A program made the translations under genes and the position numbers. From Dyadobacter fermentans (GTDB lineage: Bacteria > Bacteroidota > Bacteroidia > Cytophagales > Spirosomataceae): 64,000 nucleotides of DNA. Below, piece by piece: positions 26,974 to 34,790 of the stretch. The stretch covers positions 930,001 to 994,000 of the forward strand of contig NZ_JAHXBN010000010.1 in the NCBI RefSeq assembly GCF_019924045.1. The letters run 5' to 3'. The first letter of the stretch is position 1. Each line of letters starts with the position of its first letter. The notes beneath the pieces are model-generated. The model searched no databases and was not told the DNA's origin. It was given only the letters and a program-made list of their open reading frames with translations.

Positions 26974-27894
26974 TTACAATTTATACCCTCTCAAAAAATC
27001 TCCAATCGCCATCCGTTTCTTCCCTTCAATCTGCAACTCCTCGATGGCCAGCCAACCATCGCCGGTTTTGAAATGCAGGTAGGACTTGCTATCGGACCGG
27101 TATTCGCCGGGCCGGGCGTCATCCGCCGATTCGGTAACTTTTGTTTTAAATACCTTACAAGAAAGCCCATTCAGGGTTGTCCATGCGGCTGGGTACGGCG
27201 AGAGGCCCCTTACAAAGTTGTGGATTTCGATGGCAGGCCTGTTCCACTCAATTTCGCAGGTTTCGCGGAAGATTTTCGGGGCGGCTTTGATGTTCTCGGG
27301 TTCCGATTGCGGTTCCTGTGGGTAGTTGCCGTCTTCGATCGCGCGTACGGTTTTCACGACCAGGTTCGCGCCCTTGCGCATGAGGCGCTCATATAATGTA
27401 CCCGCATTGTCGTCCGGAGAAATGGGCTCCTTGTCCTGGAAGATGATCTTTCCGGTGTCGATGTCCTTTTCGATGAAGAATGTGGTGACGCCGCTTTCCG
27501 TTTCGCCGTTAATGATAGCCCAGTTGATAGGTGCTGCCCCGCGGTACTGGGGTAGAAGCGAGCTGTGCAGGTTGAATGTACCTTTCGAGGGCATACTCCA
27601 CACGACTTCGGGCAGCATCCGGAACGCCACTACCACCTGCAAATCGGCGTCGTAGGATTTCAGCTCTTCGAGGAAGGTTGGGCTTTTCAATTTTTCGGGC
27701 TGCAAAACGGGGATACCCTGCGATTCTGCGTATATTTTGACAGGCGAAGCCATTTGCTTTTGCCCCCTGCCCGCTGGCTTATCGGGAACGGTAACAACGG
27801 CCACAACATTAGAATTGTTTTCGACCAGACTTTGTAAACTCGGGACGGCAAATTCGGGCGTCCCCATAAAAATAATTCTCAGCGGATTTGACAT
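26974..27894 (-). CDS. fmt: Methionyl-tRNA formyltransferase
   Basis: 306 residues. It formylates Met-tRNAi using 10-formyl-THF. Motifs: RIIFMGTPEFAVPSL at the N-terminus, VVTVPDKPAGRGQK, the catalytic FNLHSSLLPQYRGAAPINWA (SLLPxYRG) and GVTTFFIEKDIDTGKI with the active-site Asp, then the C-terminal OB-type domain after residue 205. It lies directly upstream of the transposase gene on the same strand (45-bp gap) and divergent from greA. It is a core translation gene with no sign of disruption. Confidence 0.97.
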   Translation of the reverse strand: MSNPLRIIFMGTPEFAVPSLQSLVENNSNVVAVVTVPDKPAGRGQKQMASPVKIYAESQGIPVLQPEKLKSPTFLEELKSYDADLQVVVAFRMLPEVVWSMPSKGTFNLHSSLLPQYRGAAPINWAIINGETESGVTTFFIEKDIDTGKIIFQDKEPISPDDNAGTLYERLMRKGANLVVKTVRAIEDGNYPQEPQSEPENIKAAPKIFRETCEIEWNRPAIEIHNFVRGLSPYPAAWTTLNGLSCKVFKTKVTESADDARPGEYRSDSKSYLHFKTGDGWLAIEELQIEGKKRMAIGDFLRGYKL

Positions 27895-27944
27895 ATCGGA
27901 TGGCGCTTTTGGATAAAAATGGTGCTACCATTCACAAATATTGT

Positions 27945-27952
27945 TAATTTTG
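27945..27952 (+). promoter_or_regulatory. Putative -7 box TAATTTTG of the greA leader
   Basis: An exact TAnnTTTG match about 180 bp before greA. No well-spaced -33 TTG was found. It would start a leader RNA near 27959 that runs through two hairpins before greA. Confidence 0.35.
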
Positions 27953-28023
27953 TCGTTCTTAACAGAAAATTATGGTGAACACAAAATCATATATCAACCG
28001 AAAAGAAAAGGTCTTCTAGCCTT

Positions 28024-28078
28024 CTACGAGAGTTTCGTTAACTCTGTAGAGCGGTCTTTGAGCCGTTCTTTTTTTTTA
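28024..28078 (+). terminator. Attenuator-like tandem hairpins in the greA leader
   Basis: Hairpin 1: CTAC-g-AGAGTT pairs with AACTCT-GTAG (28024-28049) around TCGTT. Hairpin 2: AGAGCGG pairs with CCGTTCT (28048-28069), followed by a T run to 28078. The two stems share bases 28048-28049. The T run makes hairpin 2 an intrinsic terminator 45 bp before the greA start. Confidence 0.65.
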
Positions 28079-28123
28079 TGCAGAATTTCAAAAATTAAAA
28101 GACTTATAAACAAAATAAAGGTC

Positions 28124-28609
28124 ATGGCTAAAATTTCATACTATACGGAAGAAGGACTTACCAAGCTGAGGAACGAGCTGAATGAGATGAAAACCAAAGG
28201 CCGCACGGAGATTGCACGACAAATTGCAGAAGCGCGGGACAAAGGTGATTTAAGTGAAAATGCAGAATACGACGCGGCCAAGGACGCGCAGGGCATGCAC
28301 GAAATGAAAATCGCCAAACTGGAAGAAATCCTGTCCAATGCACGCGTGATCGACGAGTCGACGATGGATACCTCACAGGTTTCGGTCCTTTCGAAGGTGA
28401 AGATCAAAAACCGTAAGAATGGAATGGAAGTTACCTACACGCTGGTGTCGGAAGAAGAGGCCGATTTGAAAGCCGGCAAAATTTCCGTAGGCTCGCCGAT
28501 CGGCAAGGGGCTTTTGGGTAAAAAAGTGGGTGAAACGACAGAAATCAAGGTTCCTGCCGGTATGATGGAGTTTGAAGTGCTCGATATCAGCCGTTTCAGC
28601 GGGGAGTAA
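28124..28609 (+). CDS. greA: Transcription elongation factor GreA
   Basis: 161 residues from ATG 28124 (MAKISYYTEEGLTKL). GreA inserts its coiled coil into the RNA polymerase secondary channel and stimulates cleavage of backtracked RNA. The N-terminal coiled coil (about 1-78) has the acidic tip RDKGDLSENAEYDAAKD with the key DLSENAEY motif. The C-terminal FKBP-like domain carries VSVLSKVKIKN and GSPIGKGLLGKKVGE. A long leader with a terminator-like hairpin precedes it, as in the E. coli greA leader that gives rise to GraL RNAs. Confidence 0.96.
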   Translation: MAKISYYTEEGLTKLRNELNEMKTKGRTEIARQIAEARDKGDLSENAEYDAAKDAQGMHEMKIAKLEEILSNARVIDESTMDTSQVSVLSKVKIKNRKNGMEVTYTLVSEEEADLKAGKISVGSPIGKGLLGKKVGETTEIKVPAGMMEFEVLDISRFSGE

Positions 28610-28686
28610 TCGTTTTCATATACAACAGTTTGGGTTGCGGAGTGTACATCATTTCGCAACCCAACTTTTTTGTGGAGATTTGTAGT

Positions 28687-28776
28687 GACCGCCGACGGCT
28701 GACGACCGACCGCCGATTGCATATTATGAAGTATCCGTGTGATCGGCCGTCGGCGGTCAGTGGTCGGCGGTCAGAC
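28687..28776. repeat. Heptamer-phased palindromic element (copy F1)
   Basis: The left arm steps in exact 7-bp units GACCGCC/GACGGCT/GACGACC/GACCGCC-GAT (28687-28717). The right arm steps ATCGGCC/GTCGGCG/GTCAGTG/GTCGGCG/GTCAGAC (28742-28776). The arms are mutually inverted around an AT-rich core. It lies between greA and the small HExxH-protein gene. Confidence 0.75.
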
Positions 28777-28797
28777 ATCAAAACACTCCACACATCT

Positions 28798-29121
28798 ATG
28801 CGTATCAAAGGCTTCCTCCTCAATGTGCCATCGCTTCGTGTCGACGGAATGGCGCTGTTTCCATTCATTTTGTCGAAGCGGAAGGCCCCATCCGAGGTCT
28901 TTCTCAATCACGAGCGCATTCATTTGAAGCAACAGCTTGAAATGGGGCTCGTTATCTTCTATGTGTGGTATTTGATAGAATATTTAATCCGATTTGTACA
29001 ATTCAGGAACCATTATTTAGCCTATCTTCATATTTCGTTTGAAAAGGAAGCTTACACCCACGAGCACGACTTCGGTTATCTGCGGAAGCGGCGTTTTTGT
29101 GCCTGGTGGAAGTATCTTTAA
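28798..29121 (+). CDS. Small HExxH-motif protein, function unknown
   Basis: 107 residues from ATG 28798; a longer frame would include the F1 repeat and is not favoured. The sequence contains LNHERIHLKQQLEMG, that is HExxH, followed by a hydrophobic stretch (LVIFYVWYLIEYLIRFV) that could be a membrane helix, and ISFEKEAYTHEHD near the end with a downstream Glu that could complete a gluzincin-type zinc site. Similar short proteins are widespread in Bacteroidota without assigned function. A minimal membrane metalloprotease is conceivable but unproven. Confidence 0.7.
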   Translation: MRIKGFLLNVPSLRVDGMALFPFILSKRKAPSEVFLNHERIHLKQQLEMGLVIFYVWYLIEYLIRFVQFRNHYLAYLHISFEKEAYTHEHDFGYLRKRRFCAWWKYL

Positions 29122-29155
29122 GAATGCAGTTTTAGTCGTTATTTAAATAAAAAGT

Positions 29156-30226
29156 ATGTCAGATCAGAGCATAGAGTTTCTTTATAAGTACCTGAACAAT
29201 GCTTCGCCAACCGGCTTCGAATCGACCGGTCAGCAGATATGGCTCGACTATATCAAGCCATATATTGAAGAACAGATTATCGATGTATACGGCACGGCGG
29301 TGGGTGTTATCGGCCCGGGCCAGGATTACAAAGTGGTGATCGAAGCGCATTCCGACGAGATTTCGTGGTTTGTGAACTACATCTCGGAGGACGGCTACAT
29401 TCACGTGCGCCGTAACGGCGGTTCGGATGCGGCCATTGCACCTTCGATGCGGGTCAACTTGCATACGGCCAAAGGCGTAGTAAAAGGCGTTTTCGGCTGG
29501 CCGGCGATCCACGTGCGCGACGTCGTCAAAGACCAGGTGCCCAAAGTGCATGAGCTTTTCATCGATGTGGGCGCTGCCAAGAAAGATGAAGTGCTTGAAA
29601 TGGGCATTCATGTAGGTACCGTGGTGACATTCGCCGACGGCCTCGATGAACTGAACGACAAATACTACCTCGGCCGCGCGCTCGACAACCGCATGGGCGG
29701 CTACATGATCGCGGAAGTGGCGCGTATGCTGCACGAGAATAATGTTAAGCTGCCGTTTACATTGTATGTGGTGAATGCGGTGCAGGAAGAAATCGGTCTG
29801 CGCGGTGCTGAAATGATCTCGCGCCGTTTGAAGCCGGATTTGGCGATCTGCACGGATGTTACGCACGACACGCAGTCGCCGATGTATAATAAAAAGGAGC
29901 AAGGCGACCTGAAGTGCGGCAGCGGACCGGTAATCTGTTACGGCCCGGCGGTACAAAACAATGTCCGCGACCTGCTGATTCGTGTGGCCGAAGAGAAGAA
30001 GATCCCGTTCCAGCGTCAGGCAGTAAGCCGCTCGACCGGCACCGATACGGACTCATTTGCCTATTCCACGGAAGGCATCGCGTCCGCATTGATCTCATTA
30101 CCATTGAAATACATGCACACCACGGTGGAAATGGTTTCCAAAGAGGATGTGCAGAATGTAATACAACTGATGTACGACGTGCTGCTTTCGCTGAAAGGAG
30201 ACGAGGATTTCCGGTACATTAAGTAA
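29156..30226 (+). CDS. M42 family metallopeptidase (tetrahedral aminopeptidase type)
   Basis: 356 residues. It is a cytoplasmic dinuclear metal aminopeptidase that trims peptides in a dodecameric shell. Metal and catalytic residues are seen in VVIEAHSDEISWFV (His/Asp), YLGRALDNRMGGYMIAE (bridging Asp), VNAVQEEIGLRGAE (catalytic Glu pair), CTDVTHDT (Asp) and PLKYMHTTVEMV (His). An inserted PA-like domain covers about 70-165. Older annotations call such proteins endoglucanase M, but the motifs are those of peptidases. It starts 34 bp after the HExxH gene and may be co-transcribed with it. Confidence 0.93.
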   Translation: MSDQSIEFLYKYLNNASPTGFESTGQQIWLDYIKPYIEEQIIDVYGTAVGVIGPGQDYKVVIEAHSDEISWFVNYISEDGYIHVRRNGGSDAAIAPSMRVNLHTAKGVVKGVFGWPAIHVRDVVKDQVPKVHELFIDVGAAKKDEVLEMGIHVGTVVTFADGLDELNDKYYLGRALDNRMGGYMIAEVARMLHENNVKLPFTLYVVNAVQEEIGLRGAEMISRRLKPDLAICTDVTHDTQSPMYNKKEQGDLKCGSGPVICYGPAVQNNVRDLLIRVAEEKKIPFQRQAVSRSTGTDTDSFAYSTEGIASALISLPLKYMHTTVEMVSKEDVQNVIQLMYDVLLSLKGDEDFRYIK

Positions 30227-30316
30227 TGCCTTGGCGGGGCTGCTAATTTCAGCCCCGCCAACTACACACACCTTTCGTTAGCATACTTCATAACTTCATC
30301 AACTTACTGGAAAACA

Positions 30317-31369
30317 ATGGATAACCGGGCACGCGGGCGCGGGGCTGCTATCAACACGCCCAACAAATTCTTCAAACACGAGATCGAATACACCTCCGAG
30401 GACTGGCAGCAGTGGGAAGACCCGGAGGTGAATCCCAAAACACAATTCATCGAAGAGGAGTCCAAGACGCTGATGAGCGTTTCGGACAGTCCTGATTTGC
30501 CCAATTTTCATTCGATCAACCCTTACCGCGGCTGTGAACATGGTTGCATTTACTGCTATGCGCGGAATTCGCATGAGTATTGGGGTTTTTCTGCTGGGCT
30601 CGATTTTGAAACCAAGATTGTGGTGAAAAAGAATGCACCGCAATTGCTGGAAAAGCTGTTCAATTCCAGAAAATGGGTGCCGCATCAGATTCATATTTCA
30701 GGTAATACCGATTGCTACCAGCCGGGCGAAAAGAAGTACCGGCTTACCCGGCAGTTGCTGGAAATTTGCTTGCGGTATCGTAATCCGGTGAGCATACTTA
30801 CCAAGAATGCCCTGATTCTCCGGGATATCGACATCCTGGAAAAAATGGCCAAATTGAACCTCGTGCATGCGGCACTTTCTATCACTTCACTCAACGAGGA
30901 GCTGCGCAGTGCATTGGAGCCGCGGACGGTTACCGGCAAAAGACGCTTGCAGGTGCTGAAAACATTAAGTGAGGCGGGTATTCCAATGGGCGTGATGACG
31001 GCGCCGATTATCCCGGGGCTTAACGATCAGGAGATTCCTTCGCTGATCCAGGCGATTGCCGAAAATGGGGCATTATGGTCGCATTACACGGTGGTGCGAC
31101 TGAATGGGGCCATTTCCACGCTATTTGACGAATGGATCCATCATCACTTTCCCGACCGGGCCGCAAAGGTTTTAAACCAGATCAAAGAATGCCACGGAGG
31201 TGTGGTGAATGACTCACGGTTTGGAATCCGGATGGTGGGAGAGGGTAATTTTGCGGAGCATATCCGGCAGTTGCACGACCATTCGTGCAGGAAATACCTT
31301 GCAGGTCGGGAGTTGCCGCCTTTGGACACTTCGCAGTTTATGCGGGCGGGGCAGATGAAGCTTTTCTAG
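30317..31369 (+). CDS. PA0069-family radical SAM protein (SplB-like)
   Basis: 350 residues. The [4Fe-4S]-SAM motif is CEHGCIYCYAR (CxxxCxxC) at about residues 75-84, preceded by FHSINPYRGC. Further radical SAM strands appear as HISGNTDCYQPGEKKYRLTRQ, PVSILTKNALILRD and SITSLNEELRSALEPRT. This family (PA0069) resembles spore photoproduct lyase and often travels with DNA-repair or photolyase genes, but none is adjacent here. Function is unproven; a DNA or nucleotide repair role is inferred from the family. Confidence 0.9.
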   Translation: MDNRARGRGAAINTPNKFFKHEIEYTSEDWQQWEDPEVNPKTQFIEEESKTLMSVSDSPDLPNFHSINPYRGCEHGCIYCYARNSHEYWGFSAGLDFETKIVVKKNAPQLLEKLFNSRKWVPHQIHISGNTDCYQPGEKKYRLTRQLLEICLRYRNPVSILTKNALILRDIDILEKMAKLNLVHAALSITSLNEELRSALEPRTVTGKRRLQVLKTLSEAGIPMGVMTAPIIPGLNDQEIPSLIQAIAENGALWSHYTVVRLNGAISTLFDEWIHHHFPDRAAKVLNQIKECHGGVVNDSRFGIRMVGEGNFAEHIRQLHDHSCRKYLAGRELPPLDTSQFMRAGQMKLF

Positions 31370-31378
31370 ATTTTTTAT

Positions 31379-31430
31379 GCCACGAAGGCACGAATATCCA
31401 CGAATTCGTGCTAATTCGTGTCTTCGTGGC
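31379..31430. repeat. CACGAA/TTCGTG palindrome
   Basis: GCCACGAAG...CACGAAT on the left is matched by ATTCGTG...CTTCGTGGC on the right, with a CGAATTCG centre, giving a 52-bp imperfect hairpin. It lies 9 bp after the radical SAM stop, where it may terminate or stabilise the transcript. It contains internal repeats of CACGAA, like the other phased palindromes in this window. Confidence 0.75.
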
Positions 31431-31456
31431 AAATAAAACACTTCCAACCCAAACCC

Positions 31457-32719
31457 ATGAAAACAATAGCATTAGCCGTAGGCCTCACAGCCGCATTAGC
31501 CGTCAATAGCAACTGCGTAAATTCTACATCTCAAAAAAGCCCGGCCATGGCGGATTCGCTCTCCGCAGCACCCGAAGACCTCACGCAAGCCAAAGGCCCG
31601 ACCACTGGTGCAGACCAGGTTTCTCAATATCTCGATTACCTGAAAGGGAAAAAGGTAGGCATTGTGGTCAACCAAACTTCCATCATCGGCACCAAGCCGA
31701 TTGTCGACAGTCTGGTAGCATTAGGTGTCAATATTGTCACGATTTTCGGCCCGGAGCACGGCTTCCGCGGTACGGCCAGTAACGGCGATAAGGTGAACGA
31801 CAGCGTCGACCCGAAAACCGGTATTCCCGCCATTTCGCTCTATGGAAAGCTCAAAAAGCCCACCAAGGAGCAAATGGCAGCTATTGACTTGATGGTATTC
31901 GACATTCAGGACGTGGGTGCACGCTTTTACACTTACATCAACACGCTCGGGCATGTGATGGAAGCATGCGCGGAAAACAACAAGGAAATGCTCATCCTCG
32001 ACCGTCCCAATCCGAATGGCTTCCTCGTGGACGGCCCCATTCTGGAAGACCATCTGCATTCAGGAATCGGGATGTACAAAATCCCTGTTTCGCACGGCCT
32101 CACGATAGCGGAATTAGCCCAGATGATCAATGGTGAAGGCTGGTTGCCGAACAAAATGCAGTGTAAGTTGAAGATCATCAAAGTGGCCAATTACGCGCAC
32201 GACACGCCTTACGTGCTACCCGTAATGCCTTCGCCGAACCTCAATACGCAGCAATCGGTCATGCTTTACCCGCACATCTGCATGTTCGAGGGCACCATTC
32301 TGAGCCAGGGACGCGGTACCTATATGCCTTTCACGGTGTTGGGGGCACCGCTACTCAAAGGGAAGTACGACTTCACGTTCACTCCGCACAGCATTAAAGG
32401 CATGAGCGAAACGCCGCTGCATCAGGACAAGGAATGCTACGGCCTCGATTTACGCAAATATGACCTGAAAGATATCCGCAAAAGCGGCAAGCTTCATCTG
32501 AAATGGCTCATCGAGCTCTACAAAGACTATCCGGACAAGGAGAAGTTCTTCGATATGAGCCAAAGCAAGCAAATGGGGAACTTCGACAAGTTGGCAGGGA
32601 CTGAAAATCTGAAAAAACAGATCATCGCCGGGGTGTCGGAGGAGGAGATACGTAAAAGCTGGGAACCCGGCCTAGGGCAATACAAAAATATGCGGAAGAA
32701 ATATCTGATCTACCCCTGA
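31457..32719 (+). CDS. namZ: Exo-beta-N-acetylmuramidase NamZ-like protein (DUF1343, GH171)
   Basis: 420 residues from ATG 31457. The N-terminus is a signal-like hydrophobic segment with a Cys at about 20, but without a clean lipobox. The core has the DUF1343 motifs VGIVVNQTSIIG, IFGPEHGFRGTASNGD, LMVFDIQDVGARFYTYI, MLILDRPNPNGFLVDGP and GLTIAELAQMINGEGW, with the conserved Asp/Glu/His set of GH171. NamZ removes terminal MurNAc from peptidoglycan fragments and works with NagZ and amidases in cell-wall recycling. It acts in the periplasm or at the surface. No recycling partners are adjacent. Confidence 0.9.
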   Translation: MKTIALAVGLTAALAVNSNCVNSTSQKSPAMADSLSAAPEDLTQAKGPTTGADQVSQYLDYLKGKKVGIVVNQTSIIGTKPIVDSLVALGVNIVTIFGPEHGFRGTASNGDKVNDSVDPKTGIPAISLYGKLKKPTKEQMAAIDLMVFDIQDVGARFYTYINTLGHVMEACAENNKEMLILDRPNPNGFLVDGPILEDHLHSGIGMYKIPVSHGLTIAELAQMINGEGWLPNKMQCKLKIIKVANYAHDTPYVLPVMPSPNLNTQQSVMLYPHICMFEGTILSQGRGTYMPFTVLGAPLLKGKYDFTFTPHSIKGMSETPLHQDKECYGLDLRKYDLKDIRKSGKLHLKWLIELYKDYPDKEKFFDMSQSKQMGNFDKLAGTENLKKQIIAGVSEEEIRKSWEPGLGQYKNMRKKYLIYP

Positions 32720-32730
32720 CGGCCACGGTC

Positions 32731-32770
32731 AATACCTGACCATACCTGACAATATCTGACAATACCTGAC
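32731..32770. repeat. Decamer-phased TGAC repeat (copy D1)
   Basis: Four consecutive 10-bp units, AATACCTGAC / CATACCTGAC / AATATCTGAC / AATACCTGAC, start 12 bp after the namZ stop. Each unit ends in TGAC. No inverted partner arm is evident here. Confidence 0.7.
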
Positions 32771-32807
32771 TATGATGTAGTCGCTTTATTATCAGAGCAT
32801 TAAAACA

Positions 32808-32840
32808 AAACATCCCAGGGAAAATTCCCGGGGATGTTCA
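32808..32840 (+). terminator. Hairpin, probable terminator after namZ
   Basis: AACATCCC...GGGAA pairs with TTCCC...GGGATGTT (each arm with a 1-nt bulge), forming a strong stem but with only a weak T tail. The rest of the gap 32841-33211 is AT-rich and shows no gene. Confidence 0.6.
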
Positions 32841-33211
32841 ATTATTCTCAACGATATTTAATTAAAACTGATAGCGATTTAGTTTAGGTTTGGTATGGTA
32901 AATATGGTGTGCGTTTGAGAAACAAATGTGTGCATAATGTTCAGTATCATGCCAAATATGCTCAATCGACCGTAGTTACGTTTTTTGGAGTGAAACAGAT
33001 GCCTGGACCTCAGAAAAATTTTAAAAATTTATTGAAGCCCAGGCCTTCTGTCGGGGTAAAGTATATATAAATAATAGAAGAGGGTGTTTACGTGCTATAA
33101 AATTACTTCGCACGTAAGTCCTCAACAAATCAAAGTGGTGAAGTATAGCTTTTATGGGGTGTAGCCGGAGAAACCGTAAGTAACCGTTTTTCTGACTAGC
33201 TGTACTAGTTA

Positions 33212-33946
33212 TCAGGAGAAGGTCCTGATCCGGCTTAGCAGCTCGGTCCGGTTGTCGTTCGTGATCGGGATCTCGATGTCGTTGATCATCACGTGCACGT
33301 AGTCGATCGCCGTGATGGCATTCAGATTGATAATGAAGGACTTATGTACCCTGAAGAAGTAGTTGGTGGGCAACTGCTGAAGCATGTTTTTCAGTGTCTC
33401 GCGGATGGTGTATTTCTTCCGGGTAGTGTGTAGTTCAAGGTAGTTGTCGTCACTCCGGATGTATAGAATATCGGTCAGCATGATCTTGGTAAACATGTGT
33501 TTTTCCTTGATGAAAAGGGCATCCTTGATCACCGTCGTGTCCTCCTTCTCCTCCGAAGTAGTTTCACCCGCCAGTGCCGCCAGACGATAATTTTTAAGCG
33601 CCAGTTTAACGGCTGTATAAACGGTGATTTTCTGAAAGGGCTTTTGCAAAAACGCGTGGGGCGCGGCCTGCAACGCGGCGTTCACCACCGCTATATCCTC
33701 ATGGGCCGACAGGAAGAGAAAGGGAATCTTGAAATTCTCTCTGATATAATGCGCCAGGTCGATTCCCGTTTGATAGCCGTTCAGGTTGATATCCAGCACA
33801 GCGAGGTGAAAAACCTTGCTATGAAGCAGCTCAGTAGCAGTCGTATAATCGGTAGCGATATCGTTTGCGTCGTAACCGAAACCATTCAGCAAAAATTGGA
33901 GATGTTTCGCGATGATAAAGTCGTCCTCAACGATTAGAATATTCAT
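33212..33946 (-). CDS. LytTR-family response regulator
   Basis: 244 residues. The receiver domain (1-125) has acidic E7/D8/D9, phospho-acceptor Asp52 (HLAVLDINLNGYQ), FLFLSAHED and the Lys in AFLQKPFQK. The output is a LytTR DNA-binding domain (about 140-240): LTDILYIRSDDNYLELHT, KYTIRETLKNML, FFRVHKSFIINLNAI. Such regulators in Bacteroidota normally pair with a LytS/YehU-type histidine kinase; none is adjacent, so it is an orphan here. It is followed by 490 bp and preceded by 840 bp without genes. Confidence 0.93.
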   Translation of the reverse strand: MNILIVEDDFIIAKHLQFLLNGFGYDANDIATDYTTATELLHSKVFHLAVLDINLNGYQTGIDLAHYIRENFKIPFLFLSAHEDIAVVNAALQAAPHAFLQKPFQKITVYTAVKLALKNYRLAALAGETTSEEKEDTTVIKDALFIKEKHMFTKIMLTDILYIRSDDNYLELHTTRKKYTIRETLKNMLQQLPTNYFFRVHKSFIINLNAITAIDYVHVMINDIEIPITNDNRTELLSRIRTFS

Positions 33947-34293
33947 CTTTGGTATAAGTAGTCAGCTTTTGCCCGTCTTGAAAGAGATTATAAAATGGGT
34001 TATGTTCGGAAGCCGCCGTGGTGAAGTGCACAGCCGGTATACAAATAATAGGATAATATACGAATTAATTGCAAAGTGAGATTGATGGAATTTGTCGAAT
34101 TATCTTTCATAAAAAGCTTTCGAAGTAACCTCACGTTAAAATAACGGCAAAATGTGCTATCGCACAAGCGGTTGCCATATTGTAGCAATAGTTTTACCCC
34201 GCAGCGCCCGGTGCATCCGAATCTTTTAAATTTGATTTATTTAATTTAATATTCGCATAATTATACGCAACTATTTTCATCGCCTTAGTTTTT

Positions 34294-34505
34294 TACCTTT
34301 GGTACATCCAGGCATCGTGTAGGTGGCGTATACAAGTCCGTATGGTTGTTAACACGGCACTTGACTTTCATCCATAGTTGCTTCTGCTGACGTCTTCTTC
34401 GCCAGGCGGCTCGCCTCATGCAAGTTTAAAGAACTATTATCGGGCGCCATCGAGGTCGCTAGCGTGAATAAAAGCATGCAAGCGATGCCATAGTGTCGCC
34501 CGAAC
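34294..34505 (+). other. Candidate structured transcript in a gene-free 844-bp gap
   Basis: The gap 33947-34790 contains an exact TAnnTTTG box, TACCTTTG (34294-34301), with no convincing gene downstream on that strand. The following 200 bp is GC-richer than the flanking AT-rich sequence and can fold: CGGGCG (34440-34446 region) pairs with CGCCCG (34496-34501), with an inner CATCG/CGATG stem, and GGCG-GCT-CGCC occurs earlier. It matches no RNA family I can recognise (not RNase P, tmRNA or SRP). A small RNA or a long leader is possible. Confidence 0.25.
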
Positions 34506-34790
34506 TCAACCCTTACTATACATTTAACTCAAACCTGCAACTCTAACTAAACACCGGAAAAGGCTTTCATTCGAATGATACCCCCGTGGTGGTACCGCGA
34601 GAGGGCAAGGAAATTTTCCCGGAGCATGTCGTTCCGATTTACGGGTAATTTTCAAACCATTTCTTAAAATGGGAGAATGCAGCCGCCTAATATTGGAAAG
34701 AAACACAGTTCGCGACGGAAAACCGGCTAAATGGGAAGCCGAATCAGTGGAGGAAATCCATTCACACCGGGCGCACCGTTTTTCGTCCAA

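Noticed and set aside
34568..34577. TTCGAA palindrome resembling a tRNA T-loop
   Set aside because: The flanks do not form a T-arm, and no acceptor, D or anticodon arm is present. No tRNA was found in the window.
34585..34601. T-box-like core GTGGTACCGCG
   Set aside because: No specifier stem, no terminator with a T run and no aminoacyl-tRNA or amino acid gene on that strand. T-boxes are also rare outside Firmicutes.
34524..34790. 88-codon frame on the minus strand directly after the permease
   Set aside because: TTG start, Arg/Cys/Ser-rich composition without a domain, and it lies in sequence with features of a non-coding region. Not supported as a gene.
34200..34790. RNase P RNA, tmRNA or SRP RNA in the 844-bp gap
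   Set aside because: The conserved GAAAGTCCGG, tag-peptide or GGAAGCAGC-type blocks are absent on both strands.
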